NCBI RefSeq assembly: GCF_001983175.1
Contig: NZ_MNPW01000005.1
Coordinates: 248,001 to 312,000, forward strand
Reading direction: 5' to 3'
Source: Pseudomonas cedrina subsp. cedrina
GTDB taxonomy: Bacteria; Pseudomonadota; Gammaproteobacteria; Pseudomonadales; Pseudomonadaceae
Length of the DNA stretch: 64,000 nucleotides
A program made the position numbers and the translations under genes. The notes beneath the pieces were generated by a model that saw only the letters and a program-made list of their open reading frames with translations, did no database searches and was not told where the DNA came from. Below are positions 17,051 to 26,390 of this stretch, piece after piece. Every line of letters begins with the position of its first letter. The stretch's first letter is position 1.

Positions 17051-18721
17051 GTGACCAAGCCTATTAAGTACCGTGATGTCGAAATCCGCGCCGCCCACGG
17101 TAACAAGCTCACCGCCAAAAGCTGGCTGACCGAAGCGCCGCTGCGCATGCTGATGAACAACCTCGACCCGCAAGTGGCCGAGAACCCCAAGGAACTGGTG
17201 GTATATGGCGGTATCGGCCGGGCCGCGCGTAACTGGGAATGCTACGACCAGATCGTCGAGAGCCTCACGAACCTGAACGACGACGAAACCCTGCTGGTGC
17301 AATCCGGCAAACCGGTCGGGGTGTTCAAGACCCACAGCAACGCCCCGCGTGTGCTGATCGCCAACTCCAACCTGGTACCGCACTGGGCCAGTTGGGAGCA
17401 CTTCAACGAACTGGATGCCAAGGGCCTGGCCATGTATGGCCAGATGACCGCCGGCAGCTGGATCTACATCGGCAGCCAGGGCATCGTCCAAGGCACTTAC
17501 GAAACCTTCGTCGAAGCCGGTCGCCAGCATTACGACAGCAACCTCAAAGGCCGTTGGGTGTTGACCGCGGGTTTGGGCGGCATGGGCGGCGCACAACCGT
17601 TGGCCGCCACCCTGGCCGGCGCGTGCTCGCTGAACATCGAGTGCCAACAGGTCAGCATCGATTTCCGCTTGAACAGCCGCTATGTCGACGAGCAAGCCAC
17701 CGACCTCGACGACGCCCTGGCGCGCATCGCCAAGTACACTCAGGAAGGCAAGGCCATCTCCATCGCCCTGCTGGGTAATGCGGCTGAAATCCTGCCGGAA
17801 CTGGTCAAGCGCGGTGTGCGCCCGGACATGGTCACCGACCAGACCAGCGCCCACGACCCACTTAACGGCTACCTGCCGGCCGGTTGGACCTGGGACGAGT
17901 ACCGCGCCCGCGCCAAGACCGAACCGGCAGCCGTGATCAAGGCCGCCAAGCAGTCGATGGCGGTGCACGTCCAAGCCATGCTGGACTTCCAGAAGCAAGG
18001 CATCCCGACCTTCGACTACGGCAACAACATCCGCCAGATGGCCCAGGAAGAAGGGGTGCAGAACGCCTTCGACTTCCCTGGCTTCGTACCGGCCTACATC
18101 CGCCCGTTGTTCTGCCGTGGCATCGGCCCGTTCCGTTGGGCGGCGCTGTCCGGCGACCCGCAAGACATCTACAAGACCGACGCCAAGGTTAAAGAGCTGA
18201 TCCCGGACGACGCCCACCTGCACAACTGGCTGGACATGGCCCGCGAGCGCATCAGCTTCCAGGGCTTGCCGGCGCGGATCTGCTGGGTCGGCCTGGGCCA
18301 GCGCGCCAAGCTGGGCCTGGCCTTCAACGAAATGGTACGCAGCGGCGAATTGTCGGCGCCGGTAGTGATCGGCCGTGACCACCTCGACTCCGGCTCGGTC
18401 GCCAGCCCCAACCGCGAAACCGAAGCCATGCAGGACGGCTCCGACGCCGTGTCCGACTGGCCGCTGCTCAACGCCTTGCTCAACACCGCCAGCGGCGCGA
18501 CCTGGGTCTCGCTGCACCACGGCGGCGGCGTGGGCATGGGCTTCTCCCAGCATTCGGGCATGGTCATCGTTTGTGATGGGACCGACGATGCGGCTGAACG
18601 AATTGCCCGTGTGCTGCACAACGACCCGGCGACCGGGGTGATGCGCCACGCGGATGCCGGTTACCAGATCGCGATCGACTGCGCCAAGGAGCAGGGCCTC
18701 AATCTCCCGATGATCAAATAA
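17051..18721 (+). CDS. hutU: Urocanate hydratase
   Basis: Hydrates urocanate to 4-imidazolone-5-propionate using tightly bound NAD+. The GTG at 17051 is chosen because GAGGAG lies eight bases upstream; an ATG nine codons earlier would put the ribosome site inside the gene. The protein is 556 residues. Recognisable stretches are [27 protein letters not shown], a glycine-rich segment [27 protein letters not shown] with the catalytic-loop cysteine, and [15 protein letters not shown] near the C-terminus. It is the first gene of the long hut operon. Confidence 0.97.
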   Translation: MTKPIKYRDVEIRAAHGNKLTAKSWLTEAPLRMLMNNLDPQVAENPKELVVYGGIGRAARNWECYDQIVESLTNLNDDETLLVQSGKPVGVFKTHSNAPRVLIANSNLVPHWASWEHFNELDAKGLAMYGQMTAGSWIYIGSQGIVQGTYETFVEAGRQHYDSNLKGRWVLTAGLGGMGGAQPLAATLAGACSLNIECQQVSIDFRLNSRYVDEQATDLDDALARIAKYTQEGKAISIALLGNAAEILPELVKRGVRPDMVTDQTSAHDPLNGYLPAGWTWDEYRARAKTEPAAVIKAAKQSMAVHVQAMLDFQKQGIPTFDYGNNIRQMAQEEGVQNAFDFPGFVPAYIRPLFCRGIGPFRWAALSGDPQDIYKTDAKVKELIPDDAHLHNWLDMARERISFQGLPARICWVGLGQRAKLGLAFNEMVRSGELSAPVVIGRDHLDSGSVASPNRETEAMQDGSDAVSDWPLLNALLNTASGATWVSLHHGGGVGMGFSQHSGMVIVCDGTDDAAERIARVLHNDPATGVMRHADAGYQIAIDCAKEQGLNLPMIK

Positions 18722-18775
18722 CTCACCTTTGATCTGCTGTGAACCAGAAAACAATCCACCAGAGGTTGAACACAC

Positions 18776-20221
18776 ATGGCTGCAAACGACACCACCCCGT
18801 TGATCGAAAGGCGTTCGATCGACTACATCCCGGAAGCGGAAAGACACGGTCGTCTCTTGAGCCAGTTCACCCTGTGGATGGGCGCCAACCTGCAGATCAC
18901 CGCGATTGTCACCGGGGCCCTGGCCGTGGTGCTGGGCGGTGATGTGTTCTGGTCGTTGATCGGTCTGTTGATCGGCCAACTGATCGGCGGCGGGGTCATG
19001 GCGTTGCACGCCGCGCAAGGGCCCAAGCTTGGCCTGCCGCAGATGATCTCCAGCCGCGTGCAGTTTGGTGTGTATGGCGCGGCTATTCCGATCGTGCTGG
19101 TGTGCCTGATGTATCTCGGCTTCACCGCCACCGGCACCGTATTGTCCGGCCAGGCGCTGGGCCAGTTGTTCGGGGTCAGCGACAGCGTGGGTATCCTGAT
19201 CTTCGCCAGCGTCATCGTGCTGGTCACGGTGCTCGGTTACCGGGTGATCCATTTCATTGGTCGTGTCGCCAGCATCATTGGTGTGATTGCCTTTGTTTAT
19301 CTGTTCAGCCGTCTGATCAGCCAGACCGACGTTGGCGCACTCCTGCAAATCCGTCACTTCAGTTGGAGCAGCTTTCTGCTGGCGGTATCGCTCGCGGCCT
19401 CCTGGCAAATCGCCTTCGGTCCTTATGTGGCGGACTATTCACGCTACCTGCCGAGTAATACGTCCTCGGTCAAAACCTTTCTCGCCGCCGGCGCGGGTTC
19501 GGTCATTGGCGCGCAGGTGGCGATGGTGCTCGGCGTGTTTGCCGCGGCCATGTCCAACGGCCAATTCGCCGGTCATGAAGTGGCCTACATCGTCGGCCTG
19601 AGTGGCACGGGGGCAACCGCTGCGCTGCTGTATTTCAGCATTGCGTTCGGCAAGGTCACCATCTCGACGCTGAATTCCTACGGCAGCTTCATGTGCATCG
19701 CGACCATCATCAGCGGCTTTCGCGGACGGCTGGAGGTCACACGGTTGCAGCGCCTGGTGTTCGTGCTGGCCATCGTCGGTACGGCGACCCTGATCGCGTT
19801 GCTCGGCCAGCACTCGTTCCTCGGTGCGTTCAAGTCGTTCATTCTGTTTCTGCTGGCGTTCTTCACGCCCTGGAGCGCGATCAACCTGGTCGACTACTAC
19901 TGCATTACCCGCGAGCGCTATGACGTGCCGGCGCTGGCCGACCCGAACGGTCGCTATGGCCGCTGGAACCTGCTGGGTATCGGCGTGTACGTCTTCGGTG
20001 TGCTGGTGCAGTTGCCGTTCATCTCCACCAAGTTCTACACAGGCCCCCTGGTGGCCGCGCTGGGTGACGTGGATATCTCCTGGATCATCGGCCTGGTGCT
20101 TCCCGCCGCCGTGTATTACCTGTGCGCGAAAAAATGGCACAGCGCTGTACCCGATCAACTGATCCTGCCGCCAGAGCAGGGCGCTACACCCATAAAAGCC
20201 GGGCTGGCCGTACAAGCCTGA
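18776..20221 (+). CDS. NCS1 family permease, probable urocanate/histidine-pathway transporter
   Basis: A 481-residue NCS1 (cytosine/purine/allantoin permease) transporter with about 12 membrane helices. The N-terminal segment RSIDYIPEAERHG precedes the first helix WMGANLQITAIVTGALA, and PWSAINLVDYYCITRERYD near residue 365 is typical of the family. It lies 54 bases after hutU in the same direction. In other fluorescent pseudomonads the NCS1 gene in this position has been named hutTu and linked to urocanate uptake. The substrate assignment is by position, since NCS1 proteins as a class carry nucleobases and hydantoins. Confidence 0.8.
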   Translation: MAANDTTPLIERRSIDYIPEAERHGRLLSQFTLWMGANLQITAIVTGALAVVLGGDVFWSLIGLLIGQLIGGGVMALHAAQGPKLGLPQMISSRVQFGVYGAAIPIVLVCLMYLGFTATGTVLSGQALGQLFGVSDSVGILIFASVIVLVTVLGYRVIHFIGRVASIIGVIAFVYLFSRLISQTDVGALLQIRHFSWSSFLLAVSLAASWQIAFGPYVADYSRYLPSNTSSVKTFLAAGAGSVIGAQVAMVLGVFAAAMSNGQFAGHEVAYIVGLSGTGATAALLYFSIAFGKVTISTLNSYGSFMCIATIISGFRGRLEVTRLQRLVFVLAIVGTATLIALLGQHSFLGAFKSFILFLLAFFTPWSAINLVDYYCITRERYDVPALADPNGRYGRWNLLGIGVYVFGVLVQLPFISTKFYTGPLVAALGDVDISWIIGLVLPAAVYYLCAKKWHSAVPDQLILPPEQGATPIKAGLAVQA

Positions 20222-20290
20222 TGGGACGTGGACAGGGCAGGACGCCTACTGACTGCCGTAATCCATTTCAAGATTGGGAGCGTCACAACA

Positions 20291-21256
20291 ATGAAAATGA
20301 CTAAGACCCTGTTGGCCACACTGTTCGCTACGGGCTTGCTGGCCTCTGCGGGCGCCCAGGCGGCCGGTTGGTGCGAATCGGGCAAGCCGGTGAAATTTGC
20401 GGGCTTGAACTGGGAAAGCGGCATGTTGCTCACCGACATCCTGCAGACCGTGCTGGAAAAAGGCTACGACTGCAAAACCGACAGCCTGCCGGGTAATTCC
20501 ATCACCATGGAGAACGCCCTGAGCAGCAACGACATCCAGGTGTTTGCCGAAGAATGGGTCGGCCGCAGTGAAGTCTGGAACAAGGCCGAGAAGGCCGGCA
20601 AGGTCGTCGGCGTCGGCGCCCCGATTGTTGGCGCGATCGAAGGCTGGTACGTACCGCGCTATGTGATCGAAGGCGACGCCAAGCGCAAGCTTGCGCCTAA
20701 GGCACCTGACCTGAAAAACATCGCAGACCTGGCCAAGTACGCCTCGGTGTTCAAGGACCAGGAAGAGCCATCCAAGGGCCGCTTCTATAACTGCCCGGCC
20801 GGCTGGACCTGCGAGCTGGACAACAGCGAAATGCTCAAAAGCTACGGCCTGGAAAGCACTTACACCAATTTCCGCCCAGGCACCGGCCCGGCGCTGGATG
20901 CGGCGGTGCTGTCGAGCTACAAGCGTGGCGAGCCGATCCTGTTCTACTACTGGTCGCCCACGCCGCTGATGGGCCAGGTCGACCTGGTCAAGCTGGAAGA
21001 AAAACCCGGCGTGGATAAAACCGTGAGCATCAAGGTCGGCCTGTCCAAGACCTTCCACGAGCAGGCCCCGGAACTGGTGGCCGTGCTGGAAAAAGTCAAC
21101 CTGCCGATCGACCTGCTCAACCAGAACCTGGGGCGCATGGCCAAGGAGCGCATCGAATCGCCGAAACTGGCGAAGATCTTCCTCAAGGAACATCCTGAAG
21201 TCTGGCACGCCTGGGTCAGTGAAGACGCCGCCAGGAAAATCGACGCGGCCTTGTAG
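20291..21256 (+). CDS. hutX: HutX-type periplasmic substrate-binding protein
   Basis: A 321-residue OpuAC/ProX-type binding protein of an ABC importer. The start ATG 20291 is followed by a signal peptide cleaved after AGAQA. The mature part keeps CESGKPVKFAGLNWESG, EEWVGR, GAIEGWYVPRYV and FYYWSPTPLMG, aromatic-rich stretches seen in quaternary-amine and histidine-betaine type binders. hutW and hutV follow, giving a complete importer. Placement within the hut operon points to histidine or a derivative, not glycine betaine. Confidence 0.85.
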   Translation: MKMTKTLLATLFATGLLASAGAQAAGWCESGKPVKFAGLNWESGMLLTDILQTVLEKGYDCKTDSLPGNSITMENALSSNDIQVFAEEWVGRSEVWNKAEKAGKVVGVGAPIVGAIEGWYVPRYVIEGDAKRKLAPKAPDLKNIADLAKYASVFKDQEEPSKGRFYNCPAGWTCELDNSEMLKSYGLESTYTNFRPGTGPALDAAVLSSYKRGEPILFYYWSPTPLMGQVDLVKLEEKPGVDKTVSIKVGLSKTFHEQAPELVAVLEKVNLPIDLLNQNLGRMAKERIESPKLAKIFLKEHPEVWHAWVSEDAARKIDAAL

Positions 21257-21327
21257 GTAGAGTGCGTCCGGCTACCCTCAGGGGTGGCCGGGCGACTGGC
21301 CGCACCCCACTGGATCGAGAGCACGCT

Positions 21328-22179
21328 ATGTTCCCTGAGAGTTTTACGTTTTCCATCGCCGACTGGGTCAACGGTTGGGTGGACTCGCTGGTCACCAACT
21401 ACGGTGATGTGTTCCGGCATATCTCCGACACCCTGCTATGGGCCATCGTCAACCTGGAAGGCCTGCTGCGCGCAGCGCCCTGGTGGCTGATGCTCGCCAT
21501 CGTCGGTGCCGTGGCCTGGCATGCCACGCGCAAGGTGGTGACCACGGCGGTGATCGTCGGTCTGCTGTTCCTGGTCGGCGCGGTCGGCCTGTGGGACAAG
21601 CTGATGCAGACCCTGGCCTTGATGCTGGTCGCCACGGTGATCTCGGTGCTGATCGGCATTCCGCTGGGCATCCTGTCGGCGCGCAGCAATCGCCTGCGTT
21701 CGGTGCTGATGCCGCTGCTGGACATCATGCAAACCATGCCCAGTTTCGTGTACCTGATCCCGGTGCTGATGCTGTTCGGCCTGGGCAAGGTCCCGGCGAT
21801 CTTCGCCACGGTGATCTACGCCGCGCCGCCGCTGATCCGCCTCACCGACCTGGGCATTCGCCAAGTCGACGGCGAAGTCATGGAAGCTATAAACGCCTTC
21901 GGTGCCAACCGCTGGCAGCAACTGTTCGGTGTGCAACTGCCGCTGGCGCTGCCGAGCATCATGGCCGGCATCAACCAGACCACCATGATGGCGTTGTCGA
22001 TGGTGGTGATCGCCTCGATGATCGGCGCCCGTGGCCTCGGTGAAGATGTACTGGTCGGCATCCAGACCCTCAACGTTGGCCGTGGCCTCGAAGCCGGGCT
22101 TGCGATCGTGATTCTCGCTGTGGTCATCGACCGCATTACCCAGGCCTATGGTCGTCCACGGCACGAGGCGAACAAATGA
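21328..22179 (+). CDS. hutW: HutW-type ABC transporter permease
   Basis: A 283-residue inner-membrane permease of the ProW/OpuAB class. ATG 21328 is preferred over upstream in-frame starts because the leader before it has no membrane character. Six or seven membrane helices are visible, with the cytoplasmic coupling loop [20 protein letters not shown] (about 186-205), which is the EAA-type motif that docks on the ATPase. The TGA overlaps the hutV start by four bases. Confidence 0.88.
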   Translation: MFPESFTFSIADWVNGWVDSLVTNYGDVFRHISDTLLWAIVNLEGLLRAAPWWLMLAIVGAVAWHATRKVVTTAVIVGLLFLVGAVGLWDKLMQTLALMLVATVISVLIGIPLGILSARSNRLRSVLMPLLDIMQTMPSFVYLIPVLMLFGLGKVPAIFATVIYAAPPLIRLTDLGIRQVDGEVMEAINAFGANRWQQLFGVQLPLALPSIMAGINQTTMMALSMVVIASMIGARGLGEDVLVGIQTLNVGRGLEAGLAIVILAVVIDRITQAYGRPRHEANK

Positions 22180-23000
22180 CTACTGTCAGCAAAATCGAAG
22201 TCAAGAACGTCTTCAAGATCTTCGGCAACCGCGCCAAGGATGCGCTGGCCCTGATTGGTCAGGGCAAGACCAAGGACCAGGTGCTGGCCGAGACCGGTTG
22301 CGTGGTCGGCGTCAACGACCTGTCGCTGAGCATCGCCACCGGAGAGATCTTCGTGATCATGGGCTTGTCGGGCTCCGGCAAGTCGACCCTGGTGCGCCAC
22401 TTCAACCGGCTGATCGACCCCACCAGCGGCGCGATCCTGGTGGACGGCGAAGATATCCTGCAATTGGACATGGAAGCCCTGCGCCAATTCCGTCGGCACA
22501 AGATCAGCATGGTGTTCCAGAGCTTCGGCCTGCTGCCCCACAAGAGCGTGCTCGACAACGTCGCCTACGGCCTCAAGGTGCGCGGCGAGACCAAGCAGGT
22601 GTGCGCCGAGCGCGCATTGCACTGGGTCGAAACCGTGGGCCTCAAGGGCTACGAAAACAAGTACCCGCACCAGCTATCCGGCGGCATGCGCCAGCGCGTC
22701 GGCCTGGCCCGCGCGTTGGCGGCGGATACCGACATCATCCTGATGGACGAGGCCTTCAGTGCCCTCGACCCGTTGATTCGCGCCGAGATGCAGGACCAGT
22801 TGCTGGAGCTGCAAAAGACCTTGCACAAGACCATCGTGTTCATCACCCACGACCTCGACGAAGCGGTGCGCATCGGTAACCGCATTGCGATCCTCAAGGA
22901 CGGCAAGCTGATCCAGGTCGGCACCCCGCGCGAGATCCTGCATTCGCCGGCGGATGAGTATGTGGATCGGTTTGTCCAGCGGCGGGCGGCGGTGGTCTGA
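22176..23000 (+). CDS. hutV: HutV-type ABC transporter ATP-binding protein
   Basis: A 274-residue ATPase of the ProV/OpuAA class. Walker A is GLSGSGKST (about 65-73), the Q-loop lies in [14 protein letters not shown], the signature is LSGGMRQR (about 167-174), Walker B is [13 protein letters not shown] (about 187-199) and the switch histidine is in FITHDLDEA. The N-terminal extension before Walker A is the ProV type. The tandem CBS domains that give ProV osmotic control are absent, which fits a role in nutrient uptake. It overlaps hutW by four bases. Confidence 0.9.
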   Translation: MTTVSKIEVKNVFKIFGNRAKDALALIGQGKTKDQVLAETGCVVGVNDLSLSIATGEIFVIMGLSGSGKSTLVRHFNRLIDPTSGAILVDGEDILQLDMEALRQFRRHKISMVFQSFGLLPHKSVLDNVAYGLKVRGETKQVCAERALHWVETVGLKGYENKYPHQLSGGMRQRVGLARALAADTDIILMDEAFSALDPLIRAEMQDQLLELQKTLHKTIVFITHDLDEAVRIGNRIAILKDGKLIQVGTPREILHSPADEYVDRFVQRRAAVV

Positions 23001-23030
23001 CCCGGTTTTTGTGGTGAACCGGCTGGCGCC

Positions 23031-23103
23031 ATCGCGGGCAAGCCCGGCTCCCACAGTTGAACTGTGTGAACCCGATCAAATGTGGGAGCTGGCTTGCCTG
23101 CGA
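23031..23103. repeat. REP doublet inside the hut operon (hutV-hutH1)
   Basis: The inverted REP cores TCGCGGGCAAGCCCGGCTCC and GGGAGCTGGCTTGCCTGCGA lie between hutV and hutH1, with about 25 bases of spacer. Confidence 0.85.
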
Positions 23104-23145
23104 AGAGGCCGGTAAGGCTGCACAAGAACTGAAGAAGGTACGAAG

Positions 23146-24654
23146 ATGCCCCAGGCAACAACAATCACCATCGCCGACGCCCGGCTACATTGGCAGGACG
23201 TGGTCGCCGTCGCCCGCCACGGTGCATTGCTCGAACTCTCGGGCCAGGCTTGGGCGCGTATCGACAATGCCCAGGCCATCGTGCAACGCATCGTCACCAG
23301 CGGCGAGCGCGCCTATGGCGTGAACACCGGCCTGGGCGCGCTGTGCAATGTGTCGCTGCAAGGCGAGCAACTCAGCCAACTGTCGCGCAATACCCTGCTC
23401 AGCCATGCCTGCGGCGTCGGGCCGGTGCTCAGTGATGAGCAGACCCGCGCGATCATCTGCGCCGCCATCATCAACTACAGCCACGGCAAATCCGGGCTGC
23501 ATCCGCAGGTGGTGCACGCGCTGCTGGCGCTGCTCAACCATGGCATCACGCCACAGGTGCCGTCCCAGGGGTCGGTGGGGTATCTGACCCATATGGCCCA
23601 CGTTGGCGTGGCACTGCTCGGCGTCGGCAATGCCAGCTATCGCGGCCAGGTGGTGACAGCGCAAGCGGCATTGGCCGCCGAAGGTTTGCAGCCGGTGGTC
23701 CTGGGCGCCAAGGACGGCCTGTGCCTGGTCAACGGCACGCCGTGCATGACCGGCCTGAGCTGCCTGGCCCTGGCTGACGCGCATCACCTGCTGCAATGGG
23801 CCGACGTGATCGGCGCCATGAGTTTCGAAGCCCTGCGCGGTCAGATCGATGCCTTCGATGCAGAAATCATCGCGCTCAAGCCGCACCCTGGCATGCAACA
23901 AGTGGGCGCCAATTTGCGCGCCTTGCTCGATGGCAGCGAAGTGATCGCCAGCAGCAAAGGCATCCGCACCCAGGACGCCCTGAGCCTGCGCTCGATCCCG
24001 CAGATCCACGGCGCGGCCCGCGATCAGGTTGAACACGCGACCCGCCAGATCGAGACCGAACTCAATAGCGCTACCGACAACCCGTTGTTGCTCGGCACGC
24101 CGGAGCATTACCGCGTCGTGTCCCAGGCCAACCCCCACGGGCAGTCCGTGGCGCTGGCGGCCGACCTGCTGGCGATCGCCATGGCCGAAATCGGCTCGGT
24201 GGCCGAACGGCGCCTTGACCGCCTGATCAACCCGCACGTCAGCGGCTTGCCGGCGTTCCTGGTCAGCAACCCTGGGGTCAATTCCGGGATGATGATCGTG
24301 CAGTACGTCGCCGCTTCGCTGTGCGCGCAGAACCGCCAGTTGGCGCAACCGGCGGTGCTCGACAACTTCGTCACCTCGGGCCTGCAGGAAGACCACCTGA
24401 GCATGGGCACCAATGCTGCGCTCAAGCTGCACCAACTGCTGGCCAACGTTACGCAGATCCTCGCTATCGAGTACTTGCTGGCGGCCCAGGCGTTCGAGTT
24501 CCTCAAGGACCAGCGCTTCGGCGCCGGCACCGACCGCGCCTGGCGCTTGCTGCGTGAAGGGGTCCCCGCTTACGAACAGGACCGCTGGCTGGCGCCGGAT
24601 ATTGCCAGCGCCGCCGACGTGATCAAAAACACCGCACTGCCGGATGTGCACTGA
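23146..24654 (+). CDS. hutH1: HutH-family paralogue lacking the MIO triad (predicted pseudoenzyme)
   Basis: A 502-residue member of the histidine/phenylalanine ammonia-lyase family. The fold-defining stretches remain: AYGVNTGLG (Tyr 57), LSHACGVG, LVNGT and QEDHLSM. However, where active histidases read [14 protein letters not shown], this protein reads GSVG-YLTHMAH (142-152). The three residues that cyclise into the MIO electrophile are deleted in frame. The segment PYSLR of the partner histidase is ALSLR here (278-282), so the active-site tyrosine is also lost, and the NFHAEP loop is changed. The reading frame is otherwise intact, full length and shows no frameshift. It cannot catalyse a normal MIO reaction. 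A regulatory, scaffolding or binding role is possible. It sits directly before hutH2. Confidence 0.85.
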   Translation: MPQATTITIADARLHWQDVVAVARHGALLELSGQAWARIDNAQAIVQRIVTSGERAYGVNTGLGALCNVSLQGEQLSQLSRNTLLSHACGVGPVLSDEQTRAIICAAIINYSHGKSGLHPQVVHALLALLNHGITPQVPSQGSVGYLTHMAHVGVALLGVGNASYRGQVVTAQAALAAEGLQPVVLGAKDGLCLVNGTPCMTGLSCLALADAHHLLQWADVIGAMSFEALRGQIDAFDAEIIALKPHPGMQQVGANLRALLDGSEVIASSKGIRTQDALSLRSIPQIHGAARDQVEHATRQIETELNSATDNPLLLGTPEHYRVVSQANPHGQSVALAADLLAIAMAEIGSVAERRLDRLINPHVSGLPAFLVSNPGVNSGMMIVQYVAASLCAQNRQLAQPAVLDNFVTSGLQEDHLSMGTNAALKLHQLLANVTQILAIEYLLAAQAFEFLKDQRFGAGTDRAWRLLREGVPAYEQDRWLAPDIASAADVIKNTALPDVH

Positions 24655-24683
24655 ACGCTGATTTATTCAAAAGAAGTATTCAC

Positions 24684-24691
24684 AAGAACAA
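24684..24691 (+). promoter_or_regulatory. Hfq/Crc A-rich target motif before hutH2
   Basis: AAGAACAA matches the AAnAAnAA motif bound by Hfq with Crc. It lies six bases before the AAGGAG ribosome site of hutH2, where binding would block translation under catabolite repression. Confidence 0.5.
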
Positions 24692-24709
24692 TTCACAAGG
24701 AGAACGAAT

Positions 24710-26242
24710 GTGACTGCGCTAAACCTGATTCCAGGCCAACTGAGCCTCGCCCAACTGCGTGCCATCTACCAGCAGCCGGTAACCCTCAGCCTGGACGACA
24801 GCGCCACGGCGCAGATCGACGCCAGTGTTGCCTGCGTAGAACAGATTCTCGCCGAGAACCGCACCGCCTACGGCATCAACACCGGTTTCGGCCTGCTGGC
24901 CTCGACCCGCATTGCCAGCGCCGACCTGGAAAACCTCCAGCGTTCGCTGGTGCTGTCCCATGCCGCCGGCGTCGGTGAGCCGATCAGCGACGCGCTGGTG
25001 CGCCTGGTCATGGTGCTCAAGGTCAACAGCCTGAGCCGTGGCTTCTCCGGGATTCGCCGCCAGGTGATCGACGCGCTGATCGCACTGATCAACGCCGAGG
25101 TCTACCCGCACATTCCGTTGAAAGGGTCGGTCGGTGCATCCGGCGACCTGGCGCCGTTGGCGCACATGTCCCTGGTGCTGCTGGGCGAAGGCAAGGCGCG
25201 CTACAAAGGTGAGTGGCTGGAGGCGCCCGAAGCGCTGAAAGTCGCCGGCCTCACGCCGCTGACCCTCGCCGCCAAGGAAGGCCTGGCGCTGCTCAACGGC
25301 ACCCAGGTGTCGACTGCCTATGCCTTGCGTGGCCTGTTTGAAGGCGAAGATTTGTTCGCCGGCGCTTTGGTGTGCGGCGGCCTCACCGTCGAAGCCGTGC
25401 TGGGTTCGCGCTCGCCATTCGATGCGCGTATCCATGCCGCTCGCGGCCAGCGCGGGCAGATCGATTCCGCGGCGGCCTATCGCGAGCTGCTGGGCGAAAG
25501 CAGCCAGGTTTCCCAATCGCACCAGAACTGCGACAAGGTGCAGGACCCTTACTCCCTGCGCTGCCAGCCCCAAGTCATGGGCGCCTGCCTGACCCAGTTC
25601 CGCCAGGCCGCCGAGGTGCTGGTGGTGGAAGCCAACGCCGTGTCGGACAACCCGCTGGTCTTCGCGGCCGAAGGTGATGTGATCTCCGGCGGCAACTTCC
25701 ACGCCGAACCGGTGGCCATGGCCGCCGATAACATGGCGTTGGCGATCGCTGAGATCGGTTCGCTGAGCGAGCGGCGTATCTCGCTGATGATGGACAAGCA
25801 CATGTCACAACTGCCGCCGTTCCTGGTCGGCAATGGCGGGGTCAACTCCGGTTTCATGATCGCTCAGGTGACGGCCGCCGCGCTCGCCAGCGAGAACAAG
25901 GCGCTGGCCCACCCCCATAGTGTCGACAGCCTGCCGACGTCCGCCAACCAGGAAGACCACGTGTCCATGGCCCCGGCGGCCGGCAAGCGCTTGTGGGAAA
26001 TGGCCGAGAACACCCGTGGCGTTCTGGCGGTTGAATGGCTGTCAGCCTGCCAGGGCCTGGACCTGCGCGACGGCCTGAAAACCTCGCCGGTGCTTGAACA
26101 GGCACGCGGCATCCTGCGCAACAAAGTGGCGTTCTACGACAAGGACCGTTTCTTCGCCCCGGACATCATCGCCGCCAGCGAACTGCTCGCCAGCCGCTGT
26201 CTGAATGAACTGGTGCCGGCCAAGTTGCTGCCAAGCCTGTAA
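24710..26242 (+). CDS. hutH: Histidine ammonia-lyase (catalytic histidase)
   Basis: Deaminates L-histidine to urocanate, the first step of the pathway, in the cytoplasm as a homotetramer. The protein is 510 residues. The MIO triad Ala143-Ser144-Gly145 is intact in [16 protein letters not shown]. Tyr 54 in [35 protein letters not shown] (Tyr about 281), NFHAEPVA and NQEDHVSM complete the active site. Start GTG 24710 is seven bases after AAGGAG. Unusually, an ATG two bases earlier is followed at once by TGA (ATGTGA), so a start-stop pair overlaps the true start. Confidence 0.97.
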   Translation: MTALNLIPGQLSLAQLRAIYQQPVTLSLDDSATAQIDASVACVEQILAENRTAYGINTGFGLLASTRIASADLENLQRSLVLSHAAGVGEPISDALVRLVMVLKVNSLSRGFSGIRRQVIDALIALINAEVYPHIPLKGSVGASGDLAPLAHMSLVLLGEGKARYKGEWLEAPEALKVAGLTPLTLAAKEGLALLNGTQVSTAYALRGLFEGEDLFAGALVCGGLTVEAVLGSRSPFDARIHAARGQRGQIDSAAAYRELLGESSQVSQSHQNCDKVQDPYSLRCQPQVMGACLTQFRQAAEVLVVEANAVSDNPLVFAAEGDVISGGNFHAEPVAMAADNMALAIAEIGSLSERRISLMMDKHMSQLPPFLVGNGGVNSGFMIAQVTAAALASENKALAHPHSVDSLPTSANQEDHVSMAPAAGKRLWEMAENTRGVLAVEWLSACQGLDLRDGLKTSPVLEQARGILRNKVAFYDKDRFFAPDIIAASELLASRCLNELVPAKLLPSL

Positions 26243-26247
26243 CCCCT

Positions 26248-26336
26248 GTGGGAGCTGGCTTGCCTGCGATAGCTATCTGTCAGTTGAAACATGTGTGACT
26301 GATACACCGCCATCGCAGGCAAGCCAGCTCCCACAT
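26248..26336. repeat. REP doublet inside the hut operon (hutH2-hutT)
   Basis: The inverted copies TGTGGGAGCTGGCTTGCCTG / CAGGCAAGCCAGCTCCCACA begin six bases after the hutH2 stop. Confidence 0.88.
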
Positions 26337-26369
26337 TTGATCTTCTGCGGACTCAGTTTTTCTCGGGAT

Positions 26370-26377
26370 AAAAATAA
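26370..26377 (+). promoter_or_regulatory. Hfq/Crc A-rich target motif before hutT
   Basis: AAAAATAA fits AAnAAnAA and lies just upstream of the ribosome site of the permease gene, whose ATG is at 26391. Confidence 0.45.
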
Positions 26378-26390
26378 CTAGGGAAGAGAA

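Noticed and set aside
16628..19408. 926-codon open frame on the minus strand over hutU and its control region
   Set aside because: It covers hutU, a REP, the promoter and part of the transporter gene, and has no motif. It is an antisense artefact of GC-skewed codons.
23146..24654. hutH1 as a frameshifted pseudogene
   Set aside because: The loss is exactly three codons in frame, and the rest of the gene has no stop or shift, so it is annotated as an intact gene with a predicted inactive product.
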